DNA of 64,000 nucleotides. Origin: Peptoclostridium acidaminophilum DSM 3953 (lineage in GTDB: Bacteria > Bacillota > Clostridia > Peptostreptococcales > Peptostreptococcaceae). The notes beneath the pieces are model-generated. The model was not told the origin of the DNA, did no database searches, and saw nothing but the letters and a program-made list of their open reading frames with translations. The DNA is taken from assembly GCF_000597865.1 (NCBI RefSeq), contig NZ_CP007452.1, positions 565,183 through 629,182 of the forward strand. The letters run 5' to 3'. Position 1 is the first letter of the stretch; every line of letters starts with the position of its first letter. This document shows, one piece after another, positions 44,942-52,706 of this stretch. A program made the position numbers and the translations under genes.

Positions 44942-46132
44942 ATGTCAACAACTGATAATTTTTTCGGACAACAACAGGAAAAGTCAAAAATAAAAACATT
45001 AATCGTAACCGATTTCTTCAAAGCTTATTTTCCGATTATTAACAACTCCGTTAGGAAAGACTCAAACGAAATTATTTATTTGGACTTATTTTGCGGCCCG
45101 GGAAAATTTGACGATGGTGCAAATTCAACTCCTCTAGCACTACTTGACCTTGTCAACAATTTCCAAAATGATGATATTAGAAATAAACTAAAAGTTGTAT
45201 TTAATGATGAAAATGAGGACTTTGTAAGTCTTTTAAATAAAAATATATCTGATCATGAAGTAATGAGTCGGTTGAAATATAAACCCACTATTATGAACAA
45301 AAGAGCGGGTGAAGTAAATATAAAGCAATATACAGATAGAAAAGTGCCAATATTTTCATTTATTGACCCTTGGGGTTATAAAGATGTATCAGCAAAACAC
45401 GTTTGGGATTTAGTTAGAAATATTGGTTCTGATTGTGTACTGTTTTTCAATTCTAATAGATGTCTGATGGATATGCCTAAAGAGTCTCAGAACTGCCATT
45501 TTAAAATGATTTTCGGTGATCAGCTGCAAAATGTTATGAATGTGGTAAATTCTTCGTCGTATGGTCAGAAACAGAAAACTCAGATGATTGTCGAGCTATT
45601 CTCGAGAAACCTATATGAAGTTATGGCTAAAGATAAGTACTCAGGTTATAAGTTATATGTGCTTCCGTTCGGGTTCGAAGCGGATGACAAGGAAAAATTA
45701 AGTCATCACATAGTATTTATTACAAAAAGCCATAAAGCAATTTTAGAAATGAAGAAGGTCATGGTAAAGCATAGTAATTTTTATAGTGACCTTTTGGGAT
45801 TTGACAGCAAAGACCAGTTGCAAATTTCTTTGTTTAATCGTGCAGATTATATTGATTCATCAATTGTCGAGATTATAAAAACTTGCTTTACAAACAGACC
45901 AAATTATTTCAACAATACATGGACAGTTGCATCTCTCCTTGAAGTGCTAGACAGATATAACATGGAAAAACACTATCAAGTAACTCCGTACACATTTGAT
46001 GAACTTAAAGGAACATTAGAAAATATGTGTTGTAAGGGAAAGATTACTCCTATTATTGAGAAAGGTAAGAGTGCTAGAAAGAACATTACAGATAAAAGAG
46101 AATTCAAAATAAAACAAGAATTGTTGGTGTAA
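44942..46132 (+). CDS. tcmP: Three-Cys-motif partner protein TcmP
   Basis: 396 residues, ATG after AGGAGGAAGTTGA. The N-terminal signature is clear: FFGQQQEKSKIKTLIVTDFF, EIIYLDLFCGPGKFDDGAN (about 34-52), and FSFIDPWGYKDVSAKHVWDL with a methyltransferase-like fold. TcmP proteins occur next to a Cys-rich Gp37/Gp68 (DUF5131) partner, which is exactly the next gene. The LDLFCGPG segment resembles a SAM-binding loop, so a methyltransferase-type activity is plausible; the true substrate is unknown. The C-terminal 80 residues look like a winged helix. It lies within the defence island. Confidence 0.88.
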   Translation: MSTTDNFFGQQQEKSKIKTLIVTDFFKAYFPIINNSVRKDSNEIIYLDLFCGPGKFDDGANSTPLALLDLVNNFQNDDIRNKLKVVFNDENEDFVSLLNKNISDHEVMSRLKYKPTIMNKRAGEVNIKQYTDRKVPIFSFIDPWGYKDVSAKHVWDLVRNIGSDCVLFFNSNRCLMDMPKESQNCHFKMIFGDQLQNVMNVVNSSSYGQKQKTQMIVELFSRNLYEVMAKDKYSGYKLYVLPFGFEADDKEKLSHHIVFITKSHKAILEMKKVMVKHSNFYSDLLGFDSKDQLQISLFNRADYIDSSIVEIIKTCFTNRPNYFNNTWTVASLLEVLDRYNMEKHYQVTPYTFDELKGTLENMCCKGKITPIIEKGKSARKNITDKREFKIKQELLV

Positions 46133-46134
46133 AA

Positions 46135-46860
46135 ATGTCAAATAAATCGAAAATTGAGTGGACAGAGTGTTCATGGAACCCAGTTACGGGATGTACCAAA
46201 ATATCTGAAGGTTGTGTACATTGTTACGCAGCAACATTTGCTAAAAGACTAAAAGCAATGCATAACCCAAGATACAAAAATGAGTTTGAAGTAACTGTAC
46301 ATTCTGATTTAATAACGGCTCCCTTAGAATGGAAAGCTGCAAGAAAAATCTTTGTGAATTCGATGTCGGATATTTTTCATGAAGAATTGTCAGATGAAGT
46401 TATATTGAGCATTTTTGACACAATGAATCAAGCATCATGGCATACCTTTCAAGTATTGACAAAACGTTCTGAGCGTCTTGCTAAGCTGGCACCTCAAATA
46501 ACTTGGACGTCGAACATTTGGATGGGAGTAACTATTGAGAGCAAGGAATATTTAAATCGAGCAGACCATTTAAAGGGATCGGCCGCAGCGGTCAAGTTTA
46601 TATCAGCTGAGCCATTATTATCAGATTTGGATTCGCTAAATCTTGATGGTATTGACTGGTTAATTGTTGGTGGAGAATCGGGGCACGGAAGTAGACCAAT
46701 AAAAGAAGAATGGGTAATAAAATTAAGAGACAATGCGAAAAAATCAAAAGTTGCATTCTTCTTTAAGCAATGGGGAGGCTTCAATAAGAAAAAAAATGGT
46801 AGGTTGCTTGAAGGTAAAACTTATGATGAATATCCAACTTTTGAAGATGAAGGGCTATAA
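46135..46860 (+). CDS. DUF5131 (phage Gp37/Gp68) three-Cys-motif protein
   Basis: 241 residues, ATG two bases after tcmP. The N-terminus has the three-Cys motif: WTECSWNPVTGCTKISEGC, then VHCYA. A radical-SAM-like barrel follows, with KIFVNSMSDIFHEELSDEV, WHTFQVLTKRSERLAKL, WMGVTIESKEYLNRADHL and LIVGGESGHGSRPI. The C-terminal FFFKQWGGFNKKKNGR is characteristic of Gp37/Gp68. It is the usual partner of TcmP. It may be an Fe-S enzyme acting on a nucleic acid or nucleotide, but the reaction is not known. It ends three bp before the WYL regulator gene, so the three are probably one operon. Confidence 0.9.
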   Translation: MSNKSKIEWTECSWNPVTGCTKISEGCVHCYAATFAKRLKAMHNPRYKNEFEVTVHSDLITAPLEWKAARKIFVNSMSDIFHEELSDEVILSIFDTMNQASWHTFQVLTKRSERLAKLAPQITWTSNIWMGVTIESKEYLNRADHLKGSAAAVKFISAEPLLSDLDSLNLDGIDWLIVGGESGHGSRPIKEEWVIKLRDNAKKSKVAFFFKQWGGFNKKKNGRLLEGKTYDEYPTFEDEGL

Positions 46861-46863
46861 CAT

Positions 46864-47829
46864 ATGAGTACGAATAATAAGTCGCGAATTTTATACATTC
46901 TTAAAATCCTATATGAATGCACTGACGAAGAGAATACAATTTCAATTACTGAGATTATTGAAATGCTTGAAAAACAAGGCATTGTAGCGCACCGAAGAAC
47001 TATTATGACTGATATTGAATCTATTGAGGAATCCGGAGTAGACGTTATCACAATTAAGTCTACACAGAATAGATATTTTATCGGCAATCGAGACTTTGAA
47101 TTAGCTGAAATTAAGCTACTAATTGATGCTGTCGAATCTTCAAAGCTCATTACTCAAAAAAAGAGTACAGACCTTATTCGTAAGTTAACAACATTGGTTA
47201 GTATGCATCAAGCATCAGAGCTGCATGGACATATTTATGTTGATCAACGAATTAAGCCCGAGAATGAAGAAATCTATTACACAGTAGATGCAATTCACTC
47301 CGCAATCAATAGTAACAAGCAAATTGAGTTTAAGTATTATCAGTATACAGGCAGGAAAGAGAAGATTTTCAAAAATAACGGGTTTGTATATAGTCTAAGC
47401 CCATATGCACTCATTTGGAGTGAAGATCATTATTATGCAATCGGCTATTGTGATAAGCACGGAAAAGTCAGCAAATTTCGTGTTGACCGAATGGCAAATA
47501 CCATAATCACTGAGAACGAAATTCTTCATAAACCTGTAGACTTCGATATTGCTGAGTATGCCAAGAGCGTTTTTGAAATGTTCGACGGAGAAACAAAAAC
47601 TGTTGAACTAAAATGCACAAATGATCTAATGGATGTCATTGTGGATAGATTTGGCGAAAATGTAAAAACGCATGAGCTTGGCAGCAATTGCTTTAAGGCT
47701 ATTGTGGATATATCAATTAGCCCTACTTTTTATGGCTGGGTGTTTGGATTTGGCAACAAGATGTCGATCCTGGCACCGATAGATGTTAAGAACGAGTATA
47801 TGGCGATGGCAAAAAGTGTTGTAGGTTAA
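46864..47829 (+). CDS. WYL-domain transcriptional regulator
   Basis: 321 residues. The N-terminal winged helix (NNKSRILYILKILYECTDEE...HRRTIMTDIESIEESGVDV, about 4-60) binds DNA. The WYL domain (about 140-215) has KQIEFKYYQY, YSLSPYALIWSEDHYYAIGY and KVSKFRVDRMANT, followed by a WCX-type C-terminal domain. WYL regulators such as BrxR and CapW control many defence operons and sense nucleic acids or nucleotides. Placement between TcmP/DUF5131 and Gabija suggests it controls one or both. A palindrome lies just after it. Confidence 0.92.
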   Translation: MSTNNKSRILYILKILYECTDEENTISITEIIEMLEKQGIVAHRRTIMTDIESIEESGVDVITIKSTQNRYFIGNRDFELAEIKLLIDAVESSKLITQKKSTDLIRKLTTLVSMHQASELHGHIYVDQRIKPENEEIYYTVDAIHSAINSNKQIEFKYYQYTGRKEKIFKNNGFVYSLSPYALIWSEDHYYAIGYCDKHGKVSKFRVDRMANTIITENEILHKPVDFDIAEYAKSVFEMFDGETKTVELKCTNDLMDVIVDRFGENVKTHELGSNCFKAIVDISISPTFYGWVFGFGNKMSILAPIDVKNEYMAMAKSVVG

Positions 47830-47837
47830 ACTTTAAT

Positions 47838-47878
47838 GGAAAGTGCTTTCCTGTACATGTTAACGTGATGTTTATAAT
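47838..47878 (+). promoter_or_regulatory. Palindrome and -10 box before the DUF2513/Gabija genes
   Basis: GGAAAG-TG-CTTTCC (47838-47851) is a perfect palindrome. TATAAT (47873-47878) is a -10 box, and the palindrome overlaps the place of a weak -35 box. It lies 9 bp after the WYL stop, so it is a candidate operator for that regulator. Confidence 0.5.
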
Positions 47879-47910
47879 GACTTGATGTTGTGAAAGAAGA
47901 GGATCATGAA

Positions 47911-48297
47911 ATGAAGCGAAATATGGATCTAGTCCGGCTTATATTACTGGAAATAGAAAATATATATCAATCAACGGCTATATACAATTTGACTATTGAT
48001 GGATACGATGCTGAAATGGTTGCTTACCATTGCAAAATCATACATGAAGCTGGATTGATTTCAGACTATAAGGCACAGTATGCAGATAATAAGTTATATG
48101 GTTTTGGAGTTGGTTCACTAACTTGGGATGGAAATGACTTCTTAGATAAGATTCGAGACGATTCTCAGTGGAAGAAGATTAAAGATGCAATAACCGAAAA
48201 AGGATTGCCTATGGTCATAGAAACGATCAAATTGGTTGCCAACGCGTTTATTAGTACAGCTGTAACAGGAATAACAACTTCTATTCTCAAGGGCTAA
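47911..48297 (+). CDS. DUF2513 family protein
   Basis: 128 residues from the ATG at 47911, seven bases after AGAGG; the GTG at 47890 is less likely. MKRNMDLVRLILLEIEN is the DUF2513 opening. A winged-helix-like region follows, with YHCKIIHEAGLISDYKAQY and FGVGSLTWDGNDFLDKIRDD. The C-terminus is a helix ending in a hydrophobic, small-residue stretch (AFISTAVTGITTSILKG). DUF2513 proteins are frequent near phage and defence genes, with no proven role. It precedes gajA by 83 bp. Confidence 0.85.
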   Translation: MKRNMDLVRLILLEIENIYQSTAIYNLTIDGYDAEMVAYHCKIIHEAGLISDYKAQYADNKLYGFGVGSLTWDGNDFLDKIRDDSQWKKIKDAITEKGLPMVIETIKLVANAFISTAVTGITTSILKG

Positions 48298-48380
48298 TCA
48301 GATTTCCAAATTGATACTCCAATTAGTTGTTTAATTTGTTGCCAGTAGCCAGTTAGTAAGAAATTTAAAGAGGTGGAATA

Positions 48381-50417
48381 ATGAATACACAACCATATAT
48401 ATGCAAAGTGCATATCGAAAATTTCAGGAATTTTCGCTGCGCTGACTTCTGGTTAAATGAAAAACAAGTAATCATTGGTGAAAACGCAGTTGGGAAAAGC
48501 AATTTGCTGTATGCACTGCAATTAATACTTGATCCTAATCTTTCCGATAAGGACCGAATGCTTGAGGAGTCGGATTTTTGGGAAGGTGTAGATGAACCAA
48601 TGAAAAATGGAGAGCAGATTCTTATTGAACTTTGGTTCGCGAACTTTGAAGAGAATAAGAATGTGCTCGCTCAACTGACTGATGCTACAGTAAAACTTAA
48701 TGAGAAGGAAATGCTGAAGTTAACATACAAGTTCTATCCATACCGAAAATATGGTGAAATTAACGAGTATAATTTCATTATTTTTAAAGGTGATGACGAA
48801 ACTCGCCGATTCTCATATGAAGATAGAAAATATTTGAATATCCGTGTTATCAAGGCGATTCGTGATGTTGAATCTGAAATGCGTAATTCGAAAACTTCAC
48901 CGTTAACACAGATTATCAAGCAGAAATATACAATAAGCAAGGATGTCCTCGCTGAGATCTCAAAAGCGCTTGAAGAAAAGGGTGCAGATACACTTCAAAT
49001 AGGTCAAGTTGAAGATCTTGAATCAAGAATTCATATGTTGCTTAATCAAATGGTGGCGTTTAACCAAGACCAGTTTGACGTTTCTTTGAAAACGATGAAT
49101 ATTGACGCGACAAAGCTTCTGTATGCCTTACGCCCCTTGATTGACAGTAGGGAATCAGGAAACACCAGTCTAGGGATAAACAATCTACTCTATATTGCAC
49201 TCATTCTTCTTTTAATTGAGGATGAGACGATTAAGACATATCTGCCAAAGGAGCTTTATGAAGAATTAGTCGAAAAGGACGAAAACAACCTTATTGAGAG
49301 TTGTTATTCTGAAGTGGAAAAAATCAATGGGTACACTTTAAATGATACCGTATTGACGGATTCTGCAAAAAGAGATGATTTATATGATTTCATGACTGAA
49401 ACCATTCCTACCGCAAATGGTGTAACCATTCTTGCAGTTGAAGAACCTGAAGCTCATCTGCATCCATTATATCAGCGACTACTTTACCGTCATGTGATGA
49501 ATCGGTCAAACGCCTCTGTCATCATAACAACGCATTCAACTCATATTTCTTCTGTTGCGCCAATTACTTCAATAGTTCATCTGATATCCAAGAGCACTGG
49601 CACCAGTGTAAAGACAACTGCACAATTAAGGCTTTCAGATTCAGATTTTGCTGATTTAGAGAGGTATATCGATGTTAAGCGTGGAGAGATTTATTTGGCT
49701 AAAGGTGTCATTTTTGTTGAAGGTGTTTCAGAGGAATATCTAATTCCTAGTTTTGCTAAGACCATGGAGTACGATTTAGACCGTTTAGGCGTTGTGGTTT
49801 GTAATATTAACTCCACAAATTTCGAACCATATCGTCAGTTTGCTAGGGCATTGGGTTTGCCATATATTATTGTGACTGATGGAGACTATTACCACAGAGT
49901 TGATGAGAAAAATAAGTACGGAGATATGGCCTCGGAAGACGATGTTGAGTACGGCTATGCTGGAATAGACCGTGCAAAAGCCTTTTCAGGAGTTGAAGAT
50001 AAAATTGAATCATTTGTAACTTCGGAGTATGAAGAAGGTACAGTCTTTGAAGATTTGGATACTGACGATCAGATTGATTTTTTTGAAAGTATTGGGGTTT
50101 TCATCGGAAAGCATACTTTTGAAGTTGACATTTTCTGTAAATCTGGAGGTCCAGATACAGTTGAAGGGCAAATTATATCTAGTGTTTTTGATGATTTGAC
50201 TGCAGGTGGCCCTCAGCAGAAGCAGAATTTTAAGAATAATATGTCAGAAGGCAAATACGATAGATGTTTAGCGCAAATTGAGGCTTCCAATAGTCAAATT
50301 GGGAAAGGACGATTTTCGCAGCGGCTCTCATCCTGCGTAACGCATAATATGATGCCAGAATACATTGAAGCAGCTATCGCTAAGATAACTGAGCTCGTGA
50401 GGAGTAGGTCAAATTGA
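48381..50417 (+). CDS. gajA: Gabija-type OLD-family nuclease GajA
   Basis: 678 residues, ATG after AGAGGTGG. The N-terminal ABC-type ATPase has Walker A VIIGENAVGKSNLLYALQL (about 31-49) and Walker B with AVEEPEAHLHPLYQRLLYRH (about 352-371), followed by VIITTHSTHISSV. The TOPRIM domain has GVIFVEGVSEEYLIPSFAKT (about 443-462) and LGLPYIIVTDGDYYHR (about 492-507). This is a class 2 OLD nuclease, and with the UvrD-type helicase next to it forms a Gabija-like pair, whose nicking activity is released when nucleotides fall during infection. It is longer than the best-known GajA (about 580 residues), so it may be a subtype. Its stop overlaps the TTG start of gajB. Confidence 0.88.
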   Translation: MNTQPYICKVHIENFRNFRCADFWLNEKQVIIGENAVGKSNLLYALQLILDPNLSDKDRMLEESDFWEGVDEPMKNGEQILIELWFANFEENKNVLAQLTDATVKLNEKEMLKLTYKFYPYRKYGEINEYNFIIFKGDDETRRFSYEDRKYLNIRVIKAIRDVESEMRNSKTSPLTQIIKQKYTISKDVLAEISKALEEKGADTLQIGQVEDLESRIHMLLNQMVAFNQDQFDVSLKTMNIDATKLLYALRPLIDSRESGNTSLGINNLLYIALILLLIEDETIKTYLPKELYEELVEKDENNLIESCYSEVEKINGYTLNDTVLTDSAKRDDLYDFMTETIPTANGVTILAVEEPEAHLHPLYQRLLYRHVMNRSNASVIITTHSTHISSVAPITSIVHLISKSTGTSVKTTAQLRLSDSDFADLERYIDVKRGEIYLAKGVIFVEGVSEEYLIPSFAKTMEYDLDRLGVVVCNINSTNFEPYRQFARALGLPYIIVTDGDYYHRVDEKNKYGDMASEDDVEYGYAGIDRAKAFSGVEDKIESFVTSEYEEGTVFEDLDTDDQIDFFESIGVFIGKHTFEVDIFCKSGGPDTVEGQIISSVFDDLTAGGPQQKQNFKNNMSEGKYDRCLAQIEASNSQIGKGRFSQRLSSCVTHNMMPEYIEAAIAKITELVRSRSN

Positions 50418-52222
50418 ATGATTATTTCAAACAAAAGGTGAAAGATCTCTCCAATGATGCAGACCAGCTTCGAGCATACGAATCGACCGACAGCACAGTT
50501 GTTATAGCTGGACCCGGAAGTGGAAAGACAACAGTACTGACACTAAAAGTCATGCATCTATTAGAGAATTTAATAGCTGAGCCGAGAGGCTTGGCTTGTT
50601 TGACTTATAGCACTGAGTCAGCTCGTGAATTCAAAACAAGGCTTTCAAAATTGGGAATAAGGAGTCGTAAAAATGTTTTCTTGGGCACAGTCCACAGTTT
50701 TTGCCTCGCGGAAATCTTAACTCCATTCGCTAAACTATATCCTAAATATGGAATACCAAATCCTATACGGATTATATCGGAAGCGGAAAAAAAGAAGCTG
50801 TTTGACGATGTAAATCCGCCAGGAGGGACTTCAATAACCGAAATGGATAAAGAGCGAACTCGCAATATAAGTGGTATTAGTCGAGTTGCTATTGAAAGTT
50901 ATGAAGTTGCGCTTAAAACGGCAATTGCATTTGAAGAGAAGTTATTAAAGAGCGGCTATATTGATTTTATTAGCATGGTTAAATTTTCTGTTGAGCTTAT
51001 TCAAAATGAATCTTATGTGCGTAAGGCAATTGAGGCAAAATTTCCTTGGTTCGTTATTGATGAATATCAGGACTTAGGCAGGCCATTACACGAAATAGTC
51101 TTGTCCTTACTAGACGTGTCTGACATCAAAATATTCGCTGTAGGTGATGCTGACCAGTCGATATACGATTTTCAGGGTGCAGCTCCAGATTATCTCCATG
51201 AACTCTCGCAAAGAAAAGGAATCAAGTGTATCCGCTTGTTGAACAACTATCGAAGCGCACAAACTATTATAAATGCCTCGGAATTTGTTTTAAATACCCA
51301 ACGAGGTTACGTAGCATCTGGTGTATTGAAAGACTATCCTGCTTCTATGGAATTTATAGAGTGTGAGAGTGGAATGGATGAACAATATCAGCAAACAATT
51401 GAAATGGTTAAAAGATTTCATTCGGATGGAATTCCTTATCACGAAATTGCAATACTCGTTGGTAAAAACGATGAAGTGAACGCATTGAAGGATAAGTTTG
51501 ACAGTGAAGGAATTGCTGTATATTTGGCCCGTCAAGAATTTAGGAATACAGAAACTATTCAATGGCTTCAGAAATGTGCATCTTGGGTTGAGAATAAGAC
51601 ACAGGTGTCATTTGATGAAATATTTCTGACTTGGATGAATTTTATATCACACCAACAGGATAACATGATTTCCGATGAGTTTAATCTAATTGTGAGGCGA
51701 ACACTATTACGAGTTTTACAAGTGAGCAGGCAGTATAAAGATAATCTTTTTGAATGGCTACGGCATGTATTAACGGAACTTGATTTTAAAAAAGTTTTTG
51801 ATGGTTCAGATCGGTTTCCTGATGAAATCGAAAATATGAAAAAATTAATAAGAGTCGTGAAACAAGCAGAACCGGCTATGACGATTGGATTCTTAACACG
51901 TCTTGGTATACCTGACAATCAGGTTGTTTTATCGACAAGGCATAGTGCAAAAGGTCTAGAATTTGATGTGGTAATAATGCTTGGTATGGAAAAAGACAGT
52001 TTCCCGGGTTACTACGATACAACGCAACGGAAGATTGATGAAGCTAGGAGGCTTTGTTTTGTGGCTGTTAGTAGAGCAAGGAAGGCGTGTGTTCTGATCA
52101 GATCTAAGCAATTACCAAACAAATATGGCAGATGGTTTTCTAAAGATCCATCACCGTTTTGGACAACCCTGAAAGAGTTTCATGATGCACAATCATCAGG
52201 CAAACGTGACTTGCAAACCTAA
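50414..52222 (+). CDS. gajB: Gabija-type UvrD-like helicase GajB
   Basis: 602 residues from a TTG at 50414 preceded by AGGAGTAGG. The SF1A motifs are all present: VVIAGPGSGKTTVLTLK (Walker A), CLTYSTESAREFKTRL (Ia), GTVHSFCLAEI, VIDEYQDLGRP (II), AVGDADQSIYDFQGA (III), LLNNYRSAQTIINAS (IV), STRHSAKGLEFDVVIML (V) and FVAVSRARKACVLI (VI). Next to an OLD-family TOPRIM nuclease, it fits Gabija. It probably senses DNA ends and activates GajA. It overlaps gajA by four bases. It is the last gene of the co-directional defence array. Confidence 0.88.
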   Translation: MNDYFKQKVKDLSNDADQLRAYESTDSTVVIAGPGSGKTTVLTLKVMHLLENLIAEPRGLACLTYSTESAREFKTRLSKLGIRSRKNVFLGTVHSFCLAEILTPFAKLYPKYGIPNPIRIISEAEKKKLFDDVNPPGGTSITEMDKERTRNISGISRVAIESYEVALKTAIAFEEKLLKSGYIDFISMVKFSVELIQNESYVRKAIEAKFPWFVIDEYQDLGRPLHEIVLSLLDVSDIKIFAVGDADQSIYDFQGAAPDYLHELSQRKGIKCIRLLNNYRSAQTIINASEFVLNTQRGYVASGVLKDYPASMEFIECESGMDEQYQQTIEMVKRFHSDGIPYHEIAILVGKNDEVNALKDKFDSEGIAVYLARQEFRNTETIQWLQKCASWVENKTQVSFDEIFLTWMNFISHQQDNMISDEFNLIVRRTLLRVLQVSRQYKDNLFEWLRHVLTELDFKKVFDGSDRFPDEIENMKKLIRVVKQAEPAMTIGFLTRLGIPDNQVVLSTRHSAKGLEFDVVIMLGMEKDSFPGYYDTTQRKIDEARRLCFVAVSRARKACVLIRSKQLPNKYGRWFSKDPSPFWTTLKEFHDAQSSGKRDLQT

Positions 52223-52335
52223 GATTGCTGTATGTTGGACATCTTGGAAGAGAATAAAATTTGATGTTTTATTCAGAATAGAAAATCCACAGGGAAGCAA
52301 TGACGCCCCCTATGGATTACTATTACTCCAAGAGA

Positions 52336-52701
52336 TTAGAGGAACTTTTTCAAAAACTTTTCTATTGAGCATAACCCCCTTTCAATAGATTCTGAAACTG
52401 ATACTTTGCTAACTCCTTCAGCCCTTGCTATTGCTGTTTTGCTCATGCCTAAAAAGAAATGAGCATAAATTCGTTTTGCTTGCTTGTCGGGCAATGAGGC
52501 TATCGCTGAATGAAGTTGTTCTTGGGTCAGTTTGCGCTCGTAAAGCTCATGGGGAGAGAGCGAGACGAAGAGAATATTTCGCTCAATCCCATCCTCACGA
52601 TCAAGGGAGTATGTAGCTTTATAGCGACGTTTTGTTCGTTCATAGGTTTCCTCTGCTTTGGCATAATCTGCGAATATCTGTGCCAGTTCGGGTAGCGTCA
52701 A
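52336..52701 (-). pseudogene. Sigma-70-like factor, 5' end lost at an IS256 element
   Basis: 121 codons from a TTG at 52701 next to the IS end. The protein is the C-terminal bulk of a small ECF-like sigma factor found in Tn-type conjugative elements: TYERTKRRYKATYSLDREDG, then ELYERKLTQEQLHSAIASLP and the region 4 helix-turn-helix GMSKTAIARAEGVSKVSVSES. Relatives have some 15-30 extra N-terminal residues, here replaced by the IS. A short fragment beyond the IS (54043-54126) encodes a typical start of such a gene. The product is probably inactive or poorly made. It lies at the left edge of the minus-strand mobilizable element. Confidence 0.75.
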
Positions 52702-52706
52702 GCTTT

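Noticed and set aside
52182-52388. Plus-strand frame after gajB
   Set aside because: No ribosome site, overlaps the gajB end and the sigma-like gene, and has no protein-like pattern.
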